DNA from: Rhizobium anhuiense
Lineage (GTDB): Bacteria > Pseudomonadota > Alphaproteobacteria > Rhizobiales > Rhizobiaceae
Direction: 5' to 3'
NCBI RefSeq assembly: GCF_003985145.1
Contig: NZ_ML133522.1
Location: 1 to 64,000, forward strand
Length of the DNA: 64,000 nt
Position 1 is the first letter of the stretch. The number at the start of each line of letters is the position of its first letter. The notes beneath the pieces are model-generated. The model made no database searches, was not told the origin of the DNA, and was given only the letters and a program-made list of their open reading frames with translations. Below, piece after piece: positions 36,951 through 46,380 of this stretch. The translations under genes and the position numbers were made by a program.

Positions 36951-37040
36951 TAAAGCGCGTCGCGAATCTTTCAGATTCGCGACGCGCTTTATGTTAATGC
37001 ATGTCGATATCGTAACCGCTGCACAGTTCTGCGGAACATG
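36951..37040. repeat. RIME-like intergenic repeat, copy B
   Basis: TAAAGCGCGTCGCGAATCTTTCAGATTCGCGACGCGCTTTA is a perfect long palindrome. It is followed by GTAACCGCTGCACA, paralleling copy A at 18831. The palindrome is intact here but decayed in copy A. It may also stop transcription of the secretion operon. Confidence 0.7.
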
Positions 37041-37132
37041 CTCGAGGCTTGGGTTTGGTTATTTTGCCACGATCGAACAGGCATGAGCGGCCATTTCACG
37101 AATTTGTCTCAAGCCAGCTGCAGGGTCTCCCG

Positions 37133-37828
37133 ATGATTGGTTTGCGGCTTTGGCGAACAGTGCGAATTCGGAGACGACGGGCTTCTGGGCTGGTTTTGCT
37201 TTTGGCTTGCCTCGGGATGTTTTCAATCACCAGGAACAGTTATGCCGAGGGTCTTGCGCCGTTGAAAATAGTGGCTTTCGGAACATCCTTGACGGCCCGC
37301 GGGGGATGGCAGCCCGCCTTGGAGGCCGAGCTTGCAGCCTGTCTGCGCCGGCCCGTGAAGGTCGACAGCGTTGCAAAGAGCGGCGAGACGTCGCTATGGG
37401 CTCTTACCCAAGTTGATCGCGTCGTTGCCGAGCAGCCGGATATCATCCTCATCGAGTTTTATGCCAATGATGCGGCATTGCAGCGGTTCGTGTCGCTCGC
37501 ACAAAGCCGAAAGAATATCGGCGACATTCTCGACCAGCTTCGGCAGCGCCTGCCGCAAGCTCGGATCATCGTCATGGCGATGAATCCGTTTTCAGGATTA
37601 CGTGGGCTGATCCGCCCCTTTGTGGATAGTTACATTTCGGTTCATCAGGCGGAGGCGCAAAAACGGGGTCTGGAGTTTGTCGACCACCGGCCCAACTGGC
37701 AGCGTCTTGCGCCGGATGACCTGGCCGCGGCGATTCCTGATGGCTCGCATCCTCTGCCCGACATCGCGTCCAGGATCATCGCGCCTGAACTTGTCAAACA
37801 TATCGCTGGCAACAACTGCGGAGAATGA
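37133..37828 (+). CDS. Secreted SGNH/GDSL-family esterase
   Basis: 231 residues from ATG 37133 (CAGGG upstream); a longer TTG frame runs back to the repeat. The N-terminus is Arg-rich, then hydrophobic (LVLLLACLGMF), a signal peptide or anchor ending ~38. SGNH blocks: Ser52 in FGTSLT, Gly84 in AKSGET, Asn112 in YANDA, and Asp203/His206 in PDGSHP. All four catalytic positions are kept. Such enzymes remove O-acetyl or other acyl groups. Next to an EPS locus with an acyltransferase, trimming of polysaccharide acetyl groups is a reasonable but unproven role. Confidence 0.8.
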   Translation: MIGLRLWRTVRIRRRRASGLVLLLACLGMFSITRNSYAEGLAPLKIVAFGTSLTARGGWQPALEAELAACLRRPVKVDSVAKSGETSLWALTQVDRVVAEQPDIILIEFYANDAALQRFVSLAQSRKNIGDILDQLRQRLPQARIIVMAMNPFSGLRGLIRPFVDSYISVHQAEAQKRGLEFVDHRPNWQRLAPDDLAAAIPDGSHPLPDIASRIIAPELVKHIAGNNCGE

Positions 37829-37871
37829 AAATTCCTCACTTGCCCGTCACCGTCGGTGACTGCAGCCGGGT

Positions 37872-38348
37872 TCAGGCCGTTGCGATATAGTTTTTCAGGT
37901 AGCTGACCAGCGAAGCCCGACCGGCTTCCGAGGGGTCTTCGTGAGACGGACTATCCAGGTCTTCGAGGAGATAGTTTCTGAGATCGTCATCGCTATGCGC
38001 GACGTAGATTCCCGGCCGGCCCGCAAGCTGGCTCACCGTGGCAAGCTGGTGATCGTTTCGGTGCTCGCCGAGAGCCGCTTTCCGGGGGACGAGAATGATC
38101 GGTTTCCCAAAACGCTTGGCCGTCAGAACGGTGCCGATCCCGGCATGAGAAACGATGATGGTTGCATCGCGAAAGACTCTGTCGAAGTCCTGCGGCTCGA
38201 TATTCTTGATCCACTTCATGTTCTGTGGCGTGTAGCTGCCCCTGCCGATCTGTGCCAGAACCGGTTTGGACAAATCCTTTGCGAAGGTGTCGACAGCCTT
38301 GACGAGGCGATCGAATGGCAACTGCGTTCCGACGGTGACAAGGATCAA
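37872..38348 (-). CDS. pssE: Glycosyltransferase C-terminal subunit, PssE-like (Alg13 type)
   Basis: 158 residues from TTG 38348, starting ILVTVGTQLPFDRLV. The TTG overlaps the TGA of the upstream gene (TTGA) and has CAGGAG about 7 bases before it. A longer frame starting at 38399 would run inside the upstream gene. The GT28_C/Alg13 donor-binding motif is VSHAGIGTVLTAKRFGKPIILVPR. In R. leguminosarum PssE and PssD together add glucuronate to the lipid-linked glucose, the second step of EPS repeat assembly. Whether this is the main EPS pair or a paralogue cannot be told from here. Confidence 0.83.
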   Translation of the reverse strand: MILVTVGTQLPFDRLVKAVDTFAKDLSKPVLAQIGRGSYTPQNMKWIKNIEPQDFDRVFRDATIIVSHAGIGTVLTAKRFGKPIILVPRKAALGEHRNDHQLATVSQLAGRPGIYVAHSDDDLRNYLLEDLDSPSHEDPSEAGRASLVSYLKNYIATA

Positions 38349-38803
38349 AGCACAGCTCCTGCGTAGTGGGGGCCATCCGGCCGTGAAAGATGCTGCCATT
38401 GCGTGAGCCAGAGTGTCGCAATATGGCCGGCCAATTTACCCGATAGGGAAAGCTTCTCGACATTGGCGACGCTGTCGATCCAGATCGTTCGCTTGCCTGT
38501 CAATTTGCCGGCTAGCAGGCAAAAAAGTCCGGGCGCGGCGCCAGTGGAGATGACGACGTCTGGCCTGTGCCGGAGGACGATCGAGAAGGCGCTGAAAAAG
38601 CACCGGATCGACATGGGAATCGAGTCGCGGCTGCAATCGGGAAGCACCAGACCGTCACGAATGTCGTATTTGGCAAGCAGCCCTGGGATGGTCGTTGCAA
38701 AGATGATATCGCAGCCCTCGAATGCGCTGCGCATCGCCATCAGCTGCTCCCAGTGGCCACCTCCTGACGAGGCTGCGAGAACCTTCAATTTTTTCTCAGT
38801 CAT
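38345..38803 (-). CDS. pssD: Glycosyltransferase membrane subunit, PssD-like (Alg14 type)
   Basis: 152 residues from ATG 38803 (AGGAGATG upstream); an earlier in-frame start adds 16 residues. The Alg14 hallmark SSGGGHWEQL is at 12-21 and STGAAPGLFCLLAGK is near 85-100. Alg14-type proteins recruit the Alg13-type subunit to the membrane. The 4-base overlap with the next gene suggests equal production of both subunits. Confidence 0.85.
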   Translation of the reverse strand: MTEKKLKVLAASSGGGHWEQLMAMRSAFEGCDIIFATTIPGLLAKYDIRDGLVLPDCSRDSIPMSIRCFFSAFSIVLRHRPDVVISTGAAPGLFCLLAGKLTGKRTIWIDSVANVEKLSLSGKLAGHIATLWLTQWQHLSRPDGPHYAGAVL

Positions 38804-39013
38804 AGACAGGCATCTCCTATATTTGACCGATGATAAAAGCGAAAAAACCATTCCGTTCGAACAGCGGTGGTGTCACGATCGTTCAACGGAAGTGTACCAT
38901 TTTTGGCCCGGTCGGTTGAAGCCTTGAAGTTGATAAACAGCCAATTAGGCATGACGTTTTCGTCTGAAACAGAATAACGGCCAAACTCGTCCGAGCGCGC
39001 CCCGCAAACGATA

Positions 39014-39997
39014 TCAGTGAGCGGCATTGGGCCTATATTCCTGATATGCATGTCCGAGAATCCCGTTAACCATGCCCGCGCCGCGCAGAACATGGGTGAG
39101 GGCACGCATGCCCCAATAAGGTGAAATCAGGATCGCCGGCAGCATGACCAACCCAAGCACGACTCTCGTGGCGCCATAGGCCGCGCGGTAGATCCGGCGC
39201 TTCAGGTTGCCGTGCAGGACTTCGCTGACTGCGAAGGTATTGCCGAGCCGGTATTGTCTTTGCAACACCCATTTCCAGGTCATCCGGTTCGCAGGCACGA
39301 TGTCGTAGACAAGTGCCTTGTCAGCCCAGAAAACCTGCATGCCCCGGCGGATGGCCTGGTTGAAGAAAAGGTAGTCCGTGCCCCCGGTAAAGCGCATCTT
39401 CTCTTCAAAACGCAGGTTCCATGAGCGGATCAGCGGATAGTCGAACATGACGTTGTTCGAGGCCGCATAGGAAATGCGTTGACCGTCGGTGTTCTTCTTG
39501 CGCTCGAACACCCTCGCCCTGATGAAATATTCCGGCGGGTTTTCGGGATAGACCGGTTGGACGGGACCGTAGACGCAATCTGCGCGGTTTTTCTCCCGGG
39601 TCTCCAGCATCGCGTCCAGCCAGCCGTCGACCGGCCATTCGTCATCATCGAGAAAGCAGAAGAGGTCGGTGCCGGGAGGCGCCGAATCCAGCGCGCGATT
39701 GCGCGCAAAGGGTATGCCCTGGTTCGGTTCCACGACATAGATCAGGTCGTAGGCGCCTGTCTGGCCAAAGCCCTCCACTGTCGCCTTTGCGCTGCCGGTC
39801 GCATCATTGTCGACGATCACCATGGTGAGATGATAGGGACGATCTGGATGCCTGACCTGGCGCGTCATCACGTCGAGCAGCTTGGCGATCCCGTCCAGGC
39901 GCCGATAGGTCAGCACGCCGACGGCGATCTTCAACGGCGAAACACCTGCCTGACCGGCGCCGACGGAAGAATGCGGGAAGGTTTCTTGCTGGTTCAT
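39014..39997 (-). CDS. Glycosyltransferase family 2
   Basis: 327 residues. A GT-A fold with AVGVLTYRRLDGIAKLL at the start, and the metal/nucleotide motif in CFLDDDEWP (~115-123). An acceptor-side helix and a C-terminal hydrophobic stretch (GLVMLPAILISPYWGM) suggest membrane association. It is the last of the glycosyltransferase row from 46 to 39 kb. The ATG overlaps the upstream GT2 stop by 4 bases. It transfers one sugar of the repeat unit; donor and linkage unknown. Confidence 0.85.
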   Translation of the reverse strand: MNQQETFPHSSVGAGQAGVSPLKIAVGVLTYRRLDGIAKLLDVMTRQVRHPDRPYHLTMVIVDNDATGSAKATVEGFGQTGAYDLIYVVEPNQGIPFARNRALDSAPPGTDLFCFLDDDEWPVDGWLDAMLETREKNRADCVYGPVQPVYPENPPEYFIRARVFERKKNTDGQRISYAASNNVMFDYPLIRSWNLRFEEKMRFTGGTDYLFFNQAIRRGMQVFWADKALVYDIVPANRMTWKWVLQRQYRLGNTFAVSEVLHGNLKRRIYRAAYGATRVVLGLVMLPAILISPYWGMRALTHVLRGAGMVNGILGHAYQEYRPNAAH

Positions 39998-40878
39998 GAC
40001 CGTCCTCTCCGCAGCATATTTCCCAAGCGCTTGCGCGCGGCCATCAAGGCCACTTGGGTTGCGGCATCCTCGCCGAACGGACCGCCGGCCAGCGTGTTGC
40101 GCGCTTCGCTGCGAAGCTTCAGCAGCGAAGTCGTTTCGGCAATGCCGCCGGCGACCAGGCTCTTGCCGAGCGCCTGCAGCCCATCATAGCGACGCGCCAG
40201 TTCCAGCCCGGTCGCGATCATGATCTGCGGGCGTAGCGTTTTTGCCCTGCTTGTGCCCGTGTAGCGGTTCGACGCATGAATGCGCTGGAATGTCAGAGGC
40301 GTTTCGACGATGGCGCCGCGGCCGAGAAAGGCAGCGGCGAATTTGAGATAGTTGTCGCTGAGCACGACGCCATCTGCCGCGGACATCGGCAGGATCTGGC
40401 GCAGCAGGTCGCGGCGGAAGCTCAAGCCCGATGTCGGAACGGGAAGAGAGGGGAAGCCACCTTTGCCAAGCGTTGCCCGCTTGTCGAACAGCGTCACCTG
40501 CAGTTCTGCAGGAGGCTGGTCGCCTTCATTGGTCGTCACCCGGTCGAAGCACCAGTCGATCTCGTTGCGATCGTAGATCTCGGTGATCCGCGCGAGCTTG
40601 CCGGGCAAAAACGCATCGTCGGCATCGAGGAGAAAGATGATGTCGCCGCTTGCCGCCGCGAAGCCTGCATTGAAGCTCGAGGCCTGGCCGCCGTTTTCCT
40701 TCAATACGGTCCGGATCTGTTTCCCGTAGGAAGCAAGGATCTCGCGGGAATCGTCCGTCGACCCGTCGTCGACCACCACCACTTCGAAATCAGGGTAGCT
40801 CTGCGACAGAACGCTGTCGATGCATGGGCGCAAAAACTGCCCATAATTGAAATTGTTGATCAGCACCGAGAGTTTCAA
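39994..40878 (-). CDS. Glycosyltransferase family 2
   Basis: 294 residues. It opens with the typical LSVLINNFNYGQFL and VVVVDDGSTDDS. The donor/metal motif is FLLDADDAFLPG (~88-99), with ENGGQASSFNAG between. It overlaps the following GT2 gene by 4 bases and lies 24 bases after the preceding transferase. Predicted inverting transferase acting on the lipid-linked repeat at the cytoplasmic face. Confidence 0.87.
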   Translation of the reverse strand: MKLSVLINNFNYGQFLRPCIDSVLSQSYPDFEVVVVDDGSTDDSREILASYGKQIRTVLKENGGQASSFNAGFAAASGDIIFLLDADDAFLPGKLARITEIYDRNEIDWCFDRVTTNEGDQPPAELQVTLFDKRATLGKGGFPSLPVPTSGLSFRRDLLRQILPMSAADGVVLSDNYLKFAAAFLGRGAIVETPLTFQRIHASNRYTGTSRAKTLRPQIMIATGLELARRYDGLQALGKSLVAGGIAETTSLLKLRSEARNTLAGGPFGEDAATQVALMAARKRLGNMLRRGRS

Positions 40879-40902
40879 ATTATCGTCTCCTGGACCAATC
40901 GA

Positions 40903-41847
40903 TCACCGCGCCAGCGTCTGGGGCGCGTATCTGCGAATTCCGGCGCGATAACCACGCATGTAGTAATATTTCCAGATGGCCCAGAAACGCTTCTTCGATT
41001 GCGGCAGGAGATAAAGCGTGGCTGCCCGACAAGCCCATTGCGCGCTTTCGACCCAGGTTTGCAGCGGAACGCCACTTAGCCTCATCCCTTCGGGAACCTC
41101 ATCCGGGAAGAGTGCCGGCATGCCGTAGCCGAGCCGTTCGCCCCGTTTCTGTACCCAATCCTCGGTGACACTTGATGCCGGAATCCAGTGATGGACCACG
41201 GCTTCGGCGCATCGATAGGATTTGGCGCCATTTGCCGCCAGGCGAATGATGATCTCCGCATCTTCACCCATGGCGAACATCTTTCCGGGAAGAGGACCGA
41301 TATCTTCCCGGTAGCGCACGCTCGTTCCAAGCAGATCCCGCCGAATGATCGTGTTCGGACCCCAGACTTTCGTCGGATCACACGGTCCGCTTTGCGTTTC
41401 GTCGACGATCGCGAAGGTGGATCCCATCGGAATCCAGTCGATAAAGCGGCCCTTCGGTTCTTTTTCCCAATCGGGGACGATACGGCCTCCGAAAACGCCG
41501 TAGGCCGGATGAGCGATGGCGCAATCAACGATCGCTTTCAGCCAGTTCGGTTCGGCGCGTATGTCGTCGTCCGTAAAGACAACGAGATCTCCCTTTACCC
41601 GATCCAAACCCAAATTCAGCGCGCCGGATTTCCCCGGCTTGCGCTGCTGCAGGATGGTGATTGGAAGCGTCTCGCTATACGATTTCAAAAGATCAAAGGT
41701 GCCGTCATTGCTGTTGTTGTCGACAGCAATCAATTCCCATCGGTCATGGGGAAGCTCCTGGCGCACCAAGGAATCCAACATGTGGCGCAGCCGCCGGCTG
41801 GCGCCATTGTAGGATGCAAAGAGCACGCTGACGAATAGATCCGACAT
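40903..41847 (-). CDS. Glycosyltransferase family 2
   Basis: 314 residues. SVLFASYNGASRRL at the start, AVDNNSNDGT (~40-49), donor/metal motif FTDDDIRAEPNWL (~90-102), and GEDAEIIIRLAANG, the conserved ED segment of GT2 enzymes (~190). No membrane helix is evident. It sits mid-row with same-strand neighbours 24 and 84 bases away. Confidence 0.87.
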   Translation of the reverse strand: MSDLFVSVLFASYNGASRRLRHMLDSLVRQELPHDRWELIAVDNNSNDGTFDLLKSYSETLPITILQQRKPGKSGALNLGLDRVKGDLVVFTDDDIRAEPNWLKAIVDCAIAHPAYGVFGGRIVPDWEKEPKGRFIDWIPMGSTFAIVDETQSGPCDPTKVWGPNTIIRRDLLGTSVRYREDIGPLPGKMFAMGEDAEIIIRLAANGAKSYRCAEAVVHHWIPASSVTEDWVQKRGERLGYGMPALFPDEVPEGMRLSGVPLQTWVESAQWACRAATLYLLPQSKKRFWAIWKYYYMRGYRAGIRRYAPQTLAR

Positions 41848-41931
41848 CAGTTACCAACCCTCTTGGTGAAGTCGAAAGAGAAAAGCGTCATATTTTGACT
41901 GCCTGTGCGATGTTCGAACGGGACTGATTCC

Positions 41932-42753
41932 TTACGCGGGGTTTGACCGCGTCTTGCCGAAAAACTCGCGCCTATGACTTTCACCGAGTACCCTCAGCTT
42001 ACGAAGATTGCGCAACCACCGCCGCGGTTTGGTCAGCACGCCGCGATTCAGGAAATACTGTCGTAGCAGGCTCGGTGCCTGGCTATGCGATCCGCCATGG
42101 GCAACCCGATAGACCGCCCCACGAAAGGGAAGCTTCGTGAGCGGCGCTCCGCGTTGGGCAAGGATGTTCGCAATGCGGACATGGCTGCCGAGCATCGACT
42201 TGATCCAGTCGAGCGAAGCATCCTCAAAGCGTTCCGGCAGTTCATAGAGATCGGCACGAATGATCAACGAGGTACCGCAGAGATGGCTGAAGTCGTCGTG
42301 GCCAAACAGGAAATTGCCGCCATCGTCCCAGATGTAACCGTGGTCGATCGTCCATCCGTTGGCGTCCCGATGATCGGATACGTGCTGAACGATCCTGGAG
42401 CTGACGAAGTCATCGTCATCGACAATCATGAAGAAGCGACTGTCGGTGGCGTTCAACATGCCACTGAGTACGCGACGGCCTTTGTCTGCCCGGAACGCAT
42501 CAAGGAAGTCTTCCTTGCTGCCCTTTCCGAGCTCATGCAGGTCGTTCGGCGGAAAGGTGACGCGCACCGCGGAAAATTTCTCCGGCAAATCGGGCAAGTC
42601 GGCCCCTTCGTTTGCGACGATGATTCCGCGCCAATCTCCATTGGTCTGGTTGGAAATGGAGGTCACGGTCTGGCTGAGGTTCGCCTTCAGCCTGCTCCAA
42701 TCACGGGCATTGTCCTGATGTCGGACCGGGATAATGAAGGTGACAAGTGGCAT
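41932..42753 (-). CDS. GT-A fold glycosyltransferase, family 2-like
   Basis: 273 residues. VTFIIPVRHQDNARDW at the N-terminus is the GT2-type opening. A four-Asp run (MIVDDDDFVSSR, ~110-121) replaces the usual DxD context, and the C-terminal half is less typical than in the neighbouring transferases. The gene follows the pyruvyl transferase by 12 bases, so co-transcription is very likely. Donor unknown. Confidence 0.75.
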   Translation of the reverse strand: MPLVTFIIPVRHQDNARDWSRLKANLSQTVTSISNQTNGDWRGIIVANEGADLPDLPEKFSAVRVTFPPNDLHELGKGSKEDFLDAFRADKGRRVLSGMLNATDSRFFMIVDDDDFVSSRIVQHVSDHRDANGWTIDHGYIWDDGGNFLFGHDDFSHLCGTSLIIRADLYELPERFEDASLDWIKSMLGSHVRIANILAQRGAPLTKLPFRGAVYRVAHGGSHSQAPSLLRQYFLNRGVLTKPRRWLRNLRKLRVLGESHRREFFGKTRSNPA

Positions 42754-42765
42754 CGAATGACCCCC

Positions 42766-43797
42766 TTAAGCCCGCAAGCTCACAGCTTCTTTTTGATCGG
42801 CACGCCCCTTGGACGCCTGACCACGCGCCCACTCGATTCCGTCCTCGAGCGAGGTTGCCTTATATGAAAGGTCGGTTCCGCCGGAGAAAGCATTCATGAA
42901 GCGGCGGATCTTTCCATAGCTGTTATCAAGCACGGCATGCGGGCGACCGAGCAGCAGCGAGCAGATATGGACGTGCAGGCGATCGGTCACGATTGCACGG
43001 GCGCGCGAAATCTGACTGATGCCGCGCTCGAAGCGGTTGTGTGCCGCAGCATCCAACCTGCGCAAGGCAACTTCGCTCGGCTTCAATGCGAGATAAGCCG
43101 AAGCTACCCCCAACCTCTTGGCGATATCGACCTTCCGTTTCGACTCGGTAATCCAGTCTTCCACAGGAATATCGGAAGGAATCTCGCGATCGGTACCGCC
43201 CACCCGTTCCGCATCCTCGCGCAACATGGCGAGGACGGGGATCTGTGTCGCCCTTTCCGGCAGCGGGCCGATGGCAAAAGCCATATCGGGGCACAGTCGT
43301 ACGGCGCAGTCGAAGTGTTTTTCGGAAAACTCCTTCGATTCCTCGTCGCGCACAAGCAGCACGAAATTCTTGTGGCGCCCGATTGCCCGTTTGGATTGCT
43401 CGATGCGTTCAGACGAGCTGTAGTGGATCGATTGCGGGAACTGGATGATCTGCCGATCCGGAAAACGCTCCATGATGGCTTCGCGAAAATCCTGGTGGGC
43501 AACCCAGATATCGCCGAAATTGCCGCCGCCGTGAATGAAGATCGGGCCGGTCGGTACCCGCCGTTTCAGTTCGTCGGCAGAGAAGTCGTACAGCCTGGAA
43601 ACATAGTCCGGGCGCTTGCCGAAGCGATCCCTGAGATAGGCCATCTCACCCAGCCAGATTGCCGAGTCGCCGCAATTGCGGATGTCGGGAAAATCGAGAA
43701 TCGCAAGCGGTTCGTCGCGCGAGACATAGTCCTTCAGGCAATCATGGATCATGCCATTGAGTTTTGCGATCAGCTCCGATCTGGATTGGCTGGTCAT
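42766..43797 (-). CDS. Polysaccharide pyruvyl transferase, ExoV-like
   Basis: 343 residues. Family marks: LDFPDIRNCGDSAIWLGE near the start, GPIFIHGGGNFGDIW (~83-97), FPQSIHYSS (~120), and ITDRLHVHICSLLLGRPHAVLDNSYGK near the end. It should transfer pyruvate from phosphoenolpyruvate as a ketal to a sugar of the repeat unit, giving the polymer negative charge. R. leguminosarum EPS is pyruvylated by PssM/PssK-type enzymes and S. meliloti succinoglycan by ExoV. The residue modified here is unknown. Confidence 0.87.
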   Translation of the reverse strand: MTSQSRSELIAKLNGMIHDCLKDYVSRDEPLAILDFPDIRNCGDSAIWLGEMAYLRDRFGKRPDYVSRLYDFSADELKRRVPTGPIFIHGGGNFGDIWVAHQDFREAIMERFPDRQIIQFPQSIHYSSSERIEQSKRAIGRHKNFVLLVRDEESKEFSEKHFDCAVRLCPDMAFAIGPLPERATQIPVLAMLREDAERVGGTDREIPSDIPVEDWITESKRKVDIAKRLGVASAYLALKPSEVALRRLDAAAHNRFERGISQISRARAIVTDRLHVHICSLLLGRPHAVLDNSYGKIRRFMNAFSGGTDLSYKATSLEDGIEWARGQASKGRADQKEAVSLRA

Positions 43798-43827
43798 TCT
43801 GCCTCTCTTGTTTGTGTTCGTTTAGCT

Positions 43828-45330
43828 TCAGGCCGACTTGGCTACGGCAATACGTTTGGCTTTTGACAGGAACTTGACAAAGATACGCTGAACTTCGGTT
43901 TCCGGCCCGTTTGGCTTGTTCATCGCGAGCCAAAGGACAAAGCTGGAACCGATATAGATGATGCCGCCGGTGATGAGCAGAATGGCCAGATGAAGGGTCA
44001 AGCCCAGCTTATCAGTAGGCATGCTGAGGAAATGCGACAATCCTAGGACGCCGGCTGCCATCAAGGCAACGCTGGCAAGCGCGCGGAAGTTGGCGCCGAG
44101 CTGTTGGAAGAATGGCAGGTTGATCAAGCGCTTGACGAGAAGCATGTTGACCACGGTGGAAATCAGGCCCGTCAACACGCGCGCATAAACGACGCCGGGA
44201 AGCCCGGCCATCATGAGACCAGCGATGATGATGGGAACGCGAACCACCAGCATCTGCGTGTCGCGGATGAACAGCATCTTGGTATGGCCCTTTGCCATGC
44301 CCAGCGGCTGCACGAGCGAACCCAGGGTCTGCAGGGCGAAGACCGATGCGAGCGCCTGGACGATGAAGATCGCGGGAACCCACTTCTCTCCCAGGGCAAG
44401 CCGCATCATTGGATCGGCCACGACGGCCATGCCGATTCCCGCCGGAAGCGCCACCGCCGCCAAAAGCGCCTGGGCGCGCTGATAGGCCGCGATCAGGCGG
44501 ACCGGGTCGTTGCGGACCTTCGAAAAGCCAGGGTAAATCGTCTGGTTCAACGGTGCCGTCGCCTCGCGCGTCGGCAGCGTCGACAGGGTGTTGCCGACCG
44601 TATAATGGCCAAGCTGCGTGGCGCCCAGCATCTTGCCGATCAGCAGATATTCGATGCGCCAGTTCAGCGTGTTGACGATCTGTCCGGCCGTCAGCCACAC
44701 CGAGAACGAAAACAATTCGCGTGCATGACGGAAGGTGATGCGAGGCCAGAACGGCAGGACGGTATAGGAAACGATAATATTGGTCACCTGATAGGCGAGG
44801 GTGCCGATAACGAGCGCCCAATAGCTGTGATAGATGGCCGCGATTCCTACCGTGACGACAAATCCGACCAGCTTTTGCGAGACGTTGAGGACGAATTCCT
44901 GCCAGAAGATCAGGTCACGCTGGAGCATGACACGGCGCGGATTGGCTAGCCCGCTGAGCAGCAGGCTGAAACTCAAGGCAAGCATCACGCTCGTCAGCCG
45001 CGGCTCGTTATAGAATTCGGCGATCGGATAGGAGGCGGCGGCAAACAGCAGCGCCAATACCGCGCTTCTCGTCACGCTCAACGTCCACACCGCGCTGAAA
45101 TGCGTTTCGCTTGGAGATTCGTGGCGGATAAGCGCCTGATTGAGCGAGAGTTCGGTGACCGAACTCAAGATGACCTGGATCGTCGTTGCAATGGCGACGA
45201 GACCAAAATCAGCCGGCACGAGATACCATGCGAGCACAAAGGTGCTGAGTGCCGAAAGTCCGTTGACGATGGCGCGGGACAGACTCAGCCACATGCTGCC
45301 CTGAATCAGGCGGTCGGTAACACTGCTCAT
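43828..45330 (-). CDS. Wzx-type polysaccharide flippase (MOP superfamily)
   Basis: 500 residues from ATG 45330 (AGGAG about 10 bases upstream); a longer in-frame reading adds 29 residues. The N-terminus SSVTDRLIQGSMWLSLSR and VPADFGLVAIATTIQ match the lipopolysaccharide-biosynthesis flippase family. About 12-14 hydrophobic segments are visible. It would flip the undecaprenyl-linked repeat to the periplasm for the Wzy-like polymerase at 23.4 kb. R. leguminosarum PssL and S. meliloti ExoT are relatives. Confidence 0.88.
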   Translation of the reverse strand: MSSVTDRLIQGSMWLSLSRAIVNGLSALSTFVLAWYLVPADFGLVAIATTIQVILSSVTELSLNQALIRHESPSETHFSAVWTLSVTRSAVLALLFAAASYPIAEFYNEPRLTSVMLALSFSLLLSGLANPRRVMLQRDLIFWQEFVLNVSQKLVGFVVTVGIAAIYHSYWALVIGTLAYQVTNIIVSYTVLPFWPRITFRHARELFSFSVWLTAGQIVNTLNWRIEYLLIGKMLGATQLGHYTVGNTLSTLPTREATAPLNQTIYPGFSKVRNDPVRLIAAYQRAQALLAAVALPAGIGMAVVADPMMRLALGEKWVPAIFIVQALASVFALQTLGSLVQPLGMAKGHTKMLFIRDTQMLVVRVPIIIAGLMMAGLPGVVYARVLTGLISTVVNMLLVKRLINLPFFQQLGANFRALASVALMAAGVLGLSHFLSMPTDKLGLTLHLAILLITGGIIYIGSSFVLWLAMNKPNGPETEVQRIFVKFLSKAKRIAVAKSA

Positions 45331-45477
45331 GGGCGAACGGCTCCTGAGGTCAACAACATCGACCGTCCAAGCGGGCTGCACACCCATTCCGAGTGCGTCT
45401 CCCTCTTGCAGGAGCAAAGGGTGTTGATGGAGTTGGAAAGCATCATGCTTTGTTGCCTCGTCACGGGGTCTGCGACA

Positions 45478-46380
45478 TTAAAGGGCGCTTGCCGTCTGCG
45501 TGGAAAAATCTTGCTTCAGCCGGCCCAGTTCGGCCAGCATTTTCTCGTGCGCTCTTACGATAGCCTCGTCGGAGCTGAGCTGTCCTGGCTTCGCGGCTAC
45601 CCGCTGCAGCGTCTGGACGGTAGAGCCGAAGACATAGTTACCGGTCAGCTGCCGGATGCGGCGGTGGCGGAACGTGATGTTTTTCAACAGGTAGGTGTTC
45701 TTCCGCACCAGCGACGCTCCGGCTTCAACCAGGTTCGACGGGCCGATCGGATCGAAATCGATCTCCAGATCCAGCGCACTCGCCCAATCATACCATTTGG
45801 CGCGATTGCCGGGTGCGATCGGCCGGATCGCCCGCCAGGGAACGCGGAGCGCATCGGATATGATGCAGCCATGCATCGCCTCGGAGACGACCTTATGCGA
45901 TGCGCTGATCTCGGTTAGAACCTTTTCCACCGACCAGCGGGGATCGATATAGTGGATGCCGGCGAGATCGCAGACTTTATCCCAGCTGCCGTACATGGCG
46001 CTTTCGTAGTGCGGCATGAAGGAGACGGGATAACGCTTCTCGATGCTTTTGGCATCCCAGCAGCTGCGCGTGAGGATGCCCGAATCGCCGATCGCGTAGC
46101 TTGGGTCGATGCCGAGGATTTCCGCGGTCTTCTTTCCGCGCACGAAATAGAACGTCCAGTTGCCGTCGACTTTCGGCGGGTTGGTATATCCGCCATAGCC
46201 TGAGCCGAAGACGATCTTCTGCATCTTCGGATCGAAATTGTCGTAGAGGATCGAGCCGATGCCGAGAAAGAGCTGGCTTTCGTCTTCGTCGAAGAAGCCG
46301 GGCAGCAGACGCTCCCAAAGCCAATGGTTCAGTTCGTCGCCAAAATTCTCGTGTTTCCCCCGGTAGGCAAACATCTTCAT
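45478..46380 (-). CDS. Polysaccharide pyruvyl transferase family protein
   Basis: 300 residues from ATG 46380, overlapping the acyltransferase stop by 4 bases (ATGA). Marks: [17 protein letters not shown] at the start, [25 protein letters not shown], and [22 protein letters not shown], the family's C-terminal signature. It differs clearly from the first pyruvyl transferase and is shorter, closer to the succinoglycan ExoV-like branch in its NFGDELN opening. Two pyruvylation steps, or one each for two sugars, are possible. Confidence 0.83.
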   Translation of the reverse strand: MKMFAYRGKHENFGDELNHWLWERLLPGFFDEDESQLFLGIGSILYDNFDPKMQKIVFGSGYGGYTNPPKVDGNWTFYFVRGKKTAEILGIDPSYAIGDSGILTRSCWDAKSIEKRYPVSFMPHYESAMYGSWDKVCDLAGIHYIDPRWSVEKVLTEISASHKVVSEAMHGCIISDALRVPWRAIRPIAPGNRAKWYDWASALDLEIDFDPIGPSNLVEAGASLVRKNTYLLKNITFRHRRIRQLTGNYVFGSTVQTLQRVAAKPGQLSSDEAIVRAHEKMLAELGRLKQDFSTQTASAL

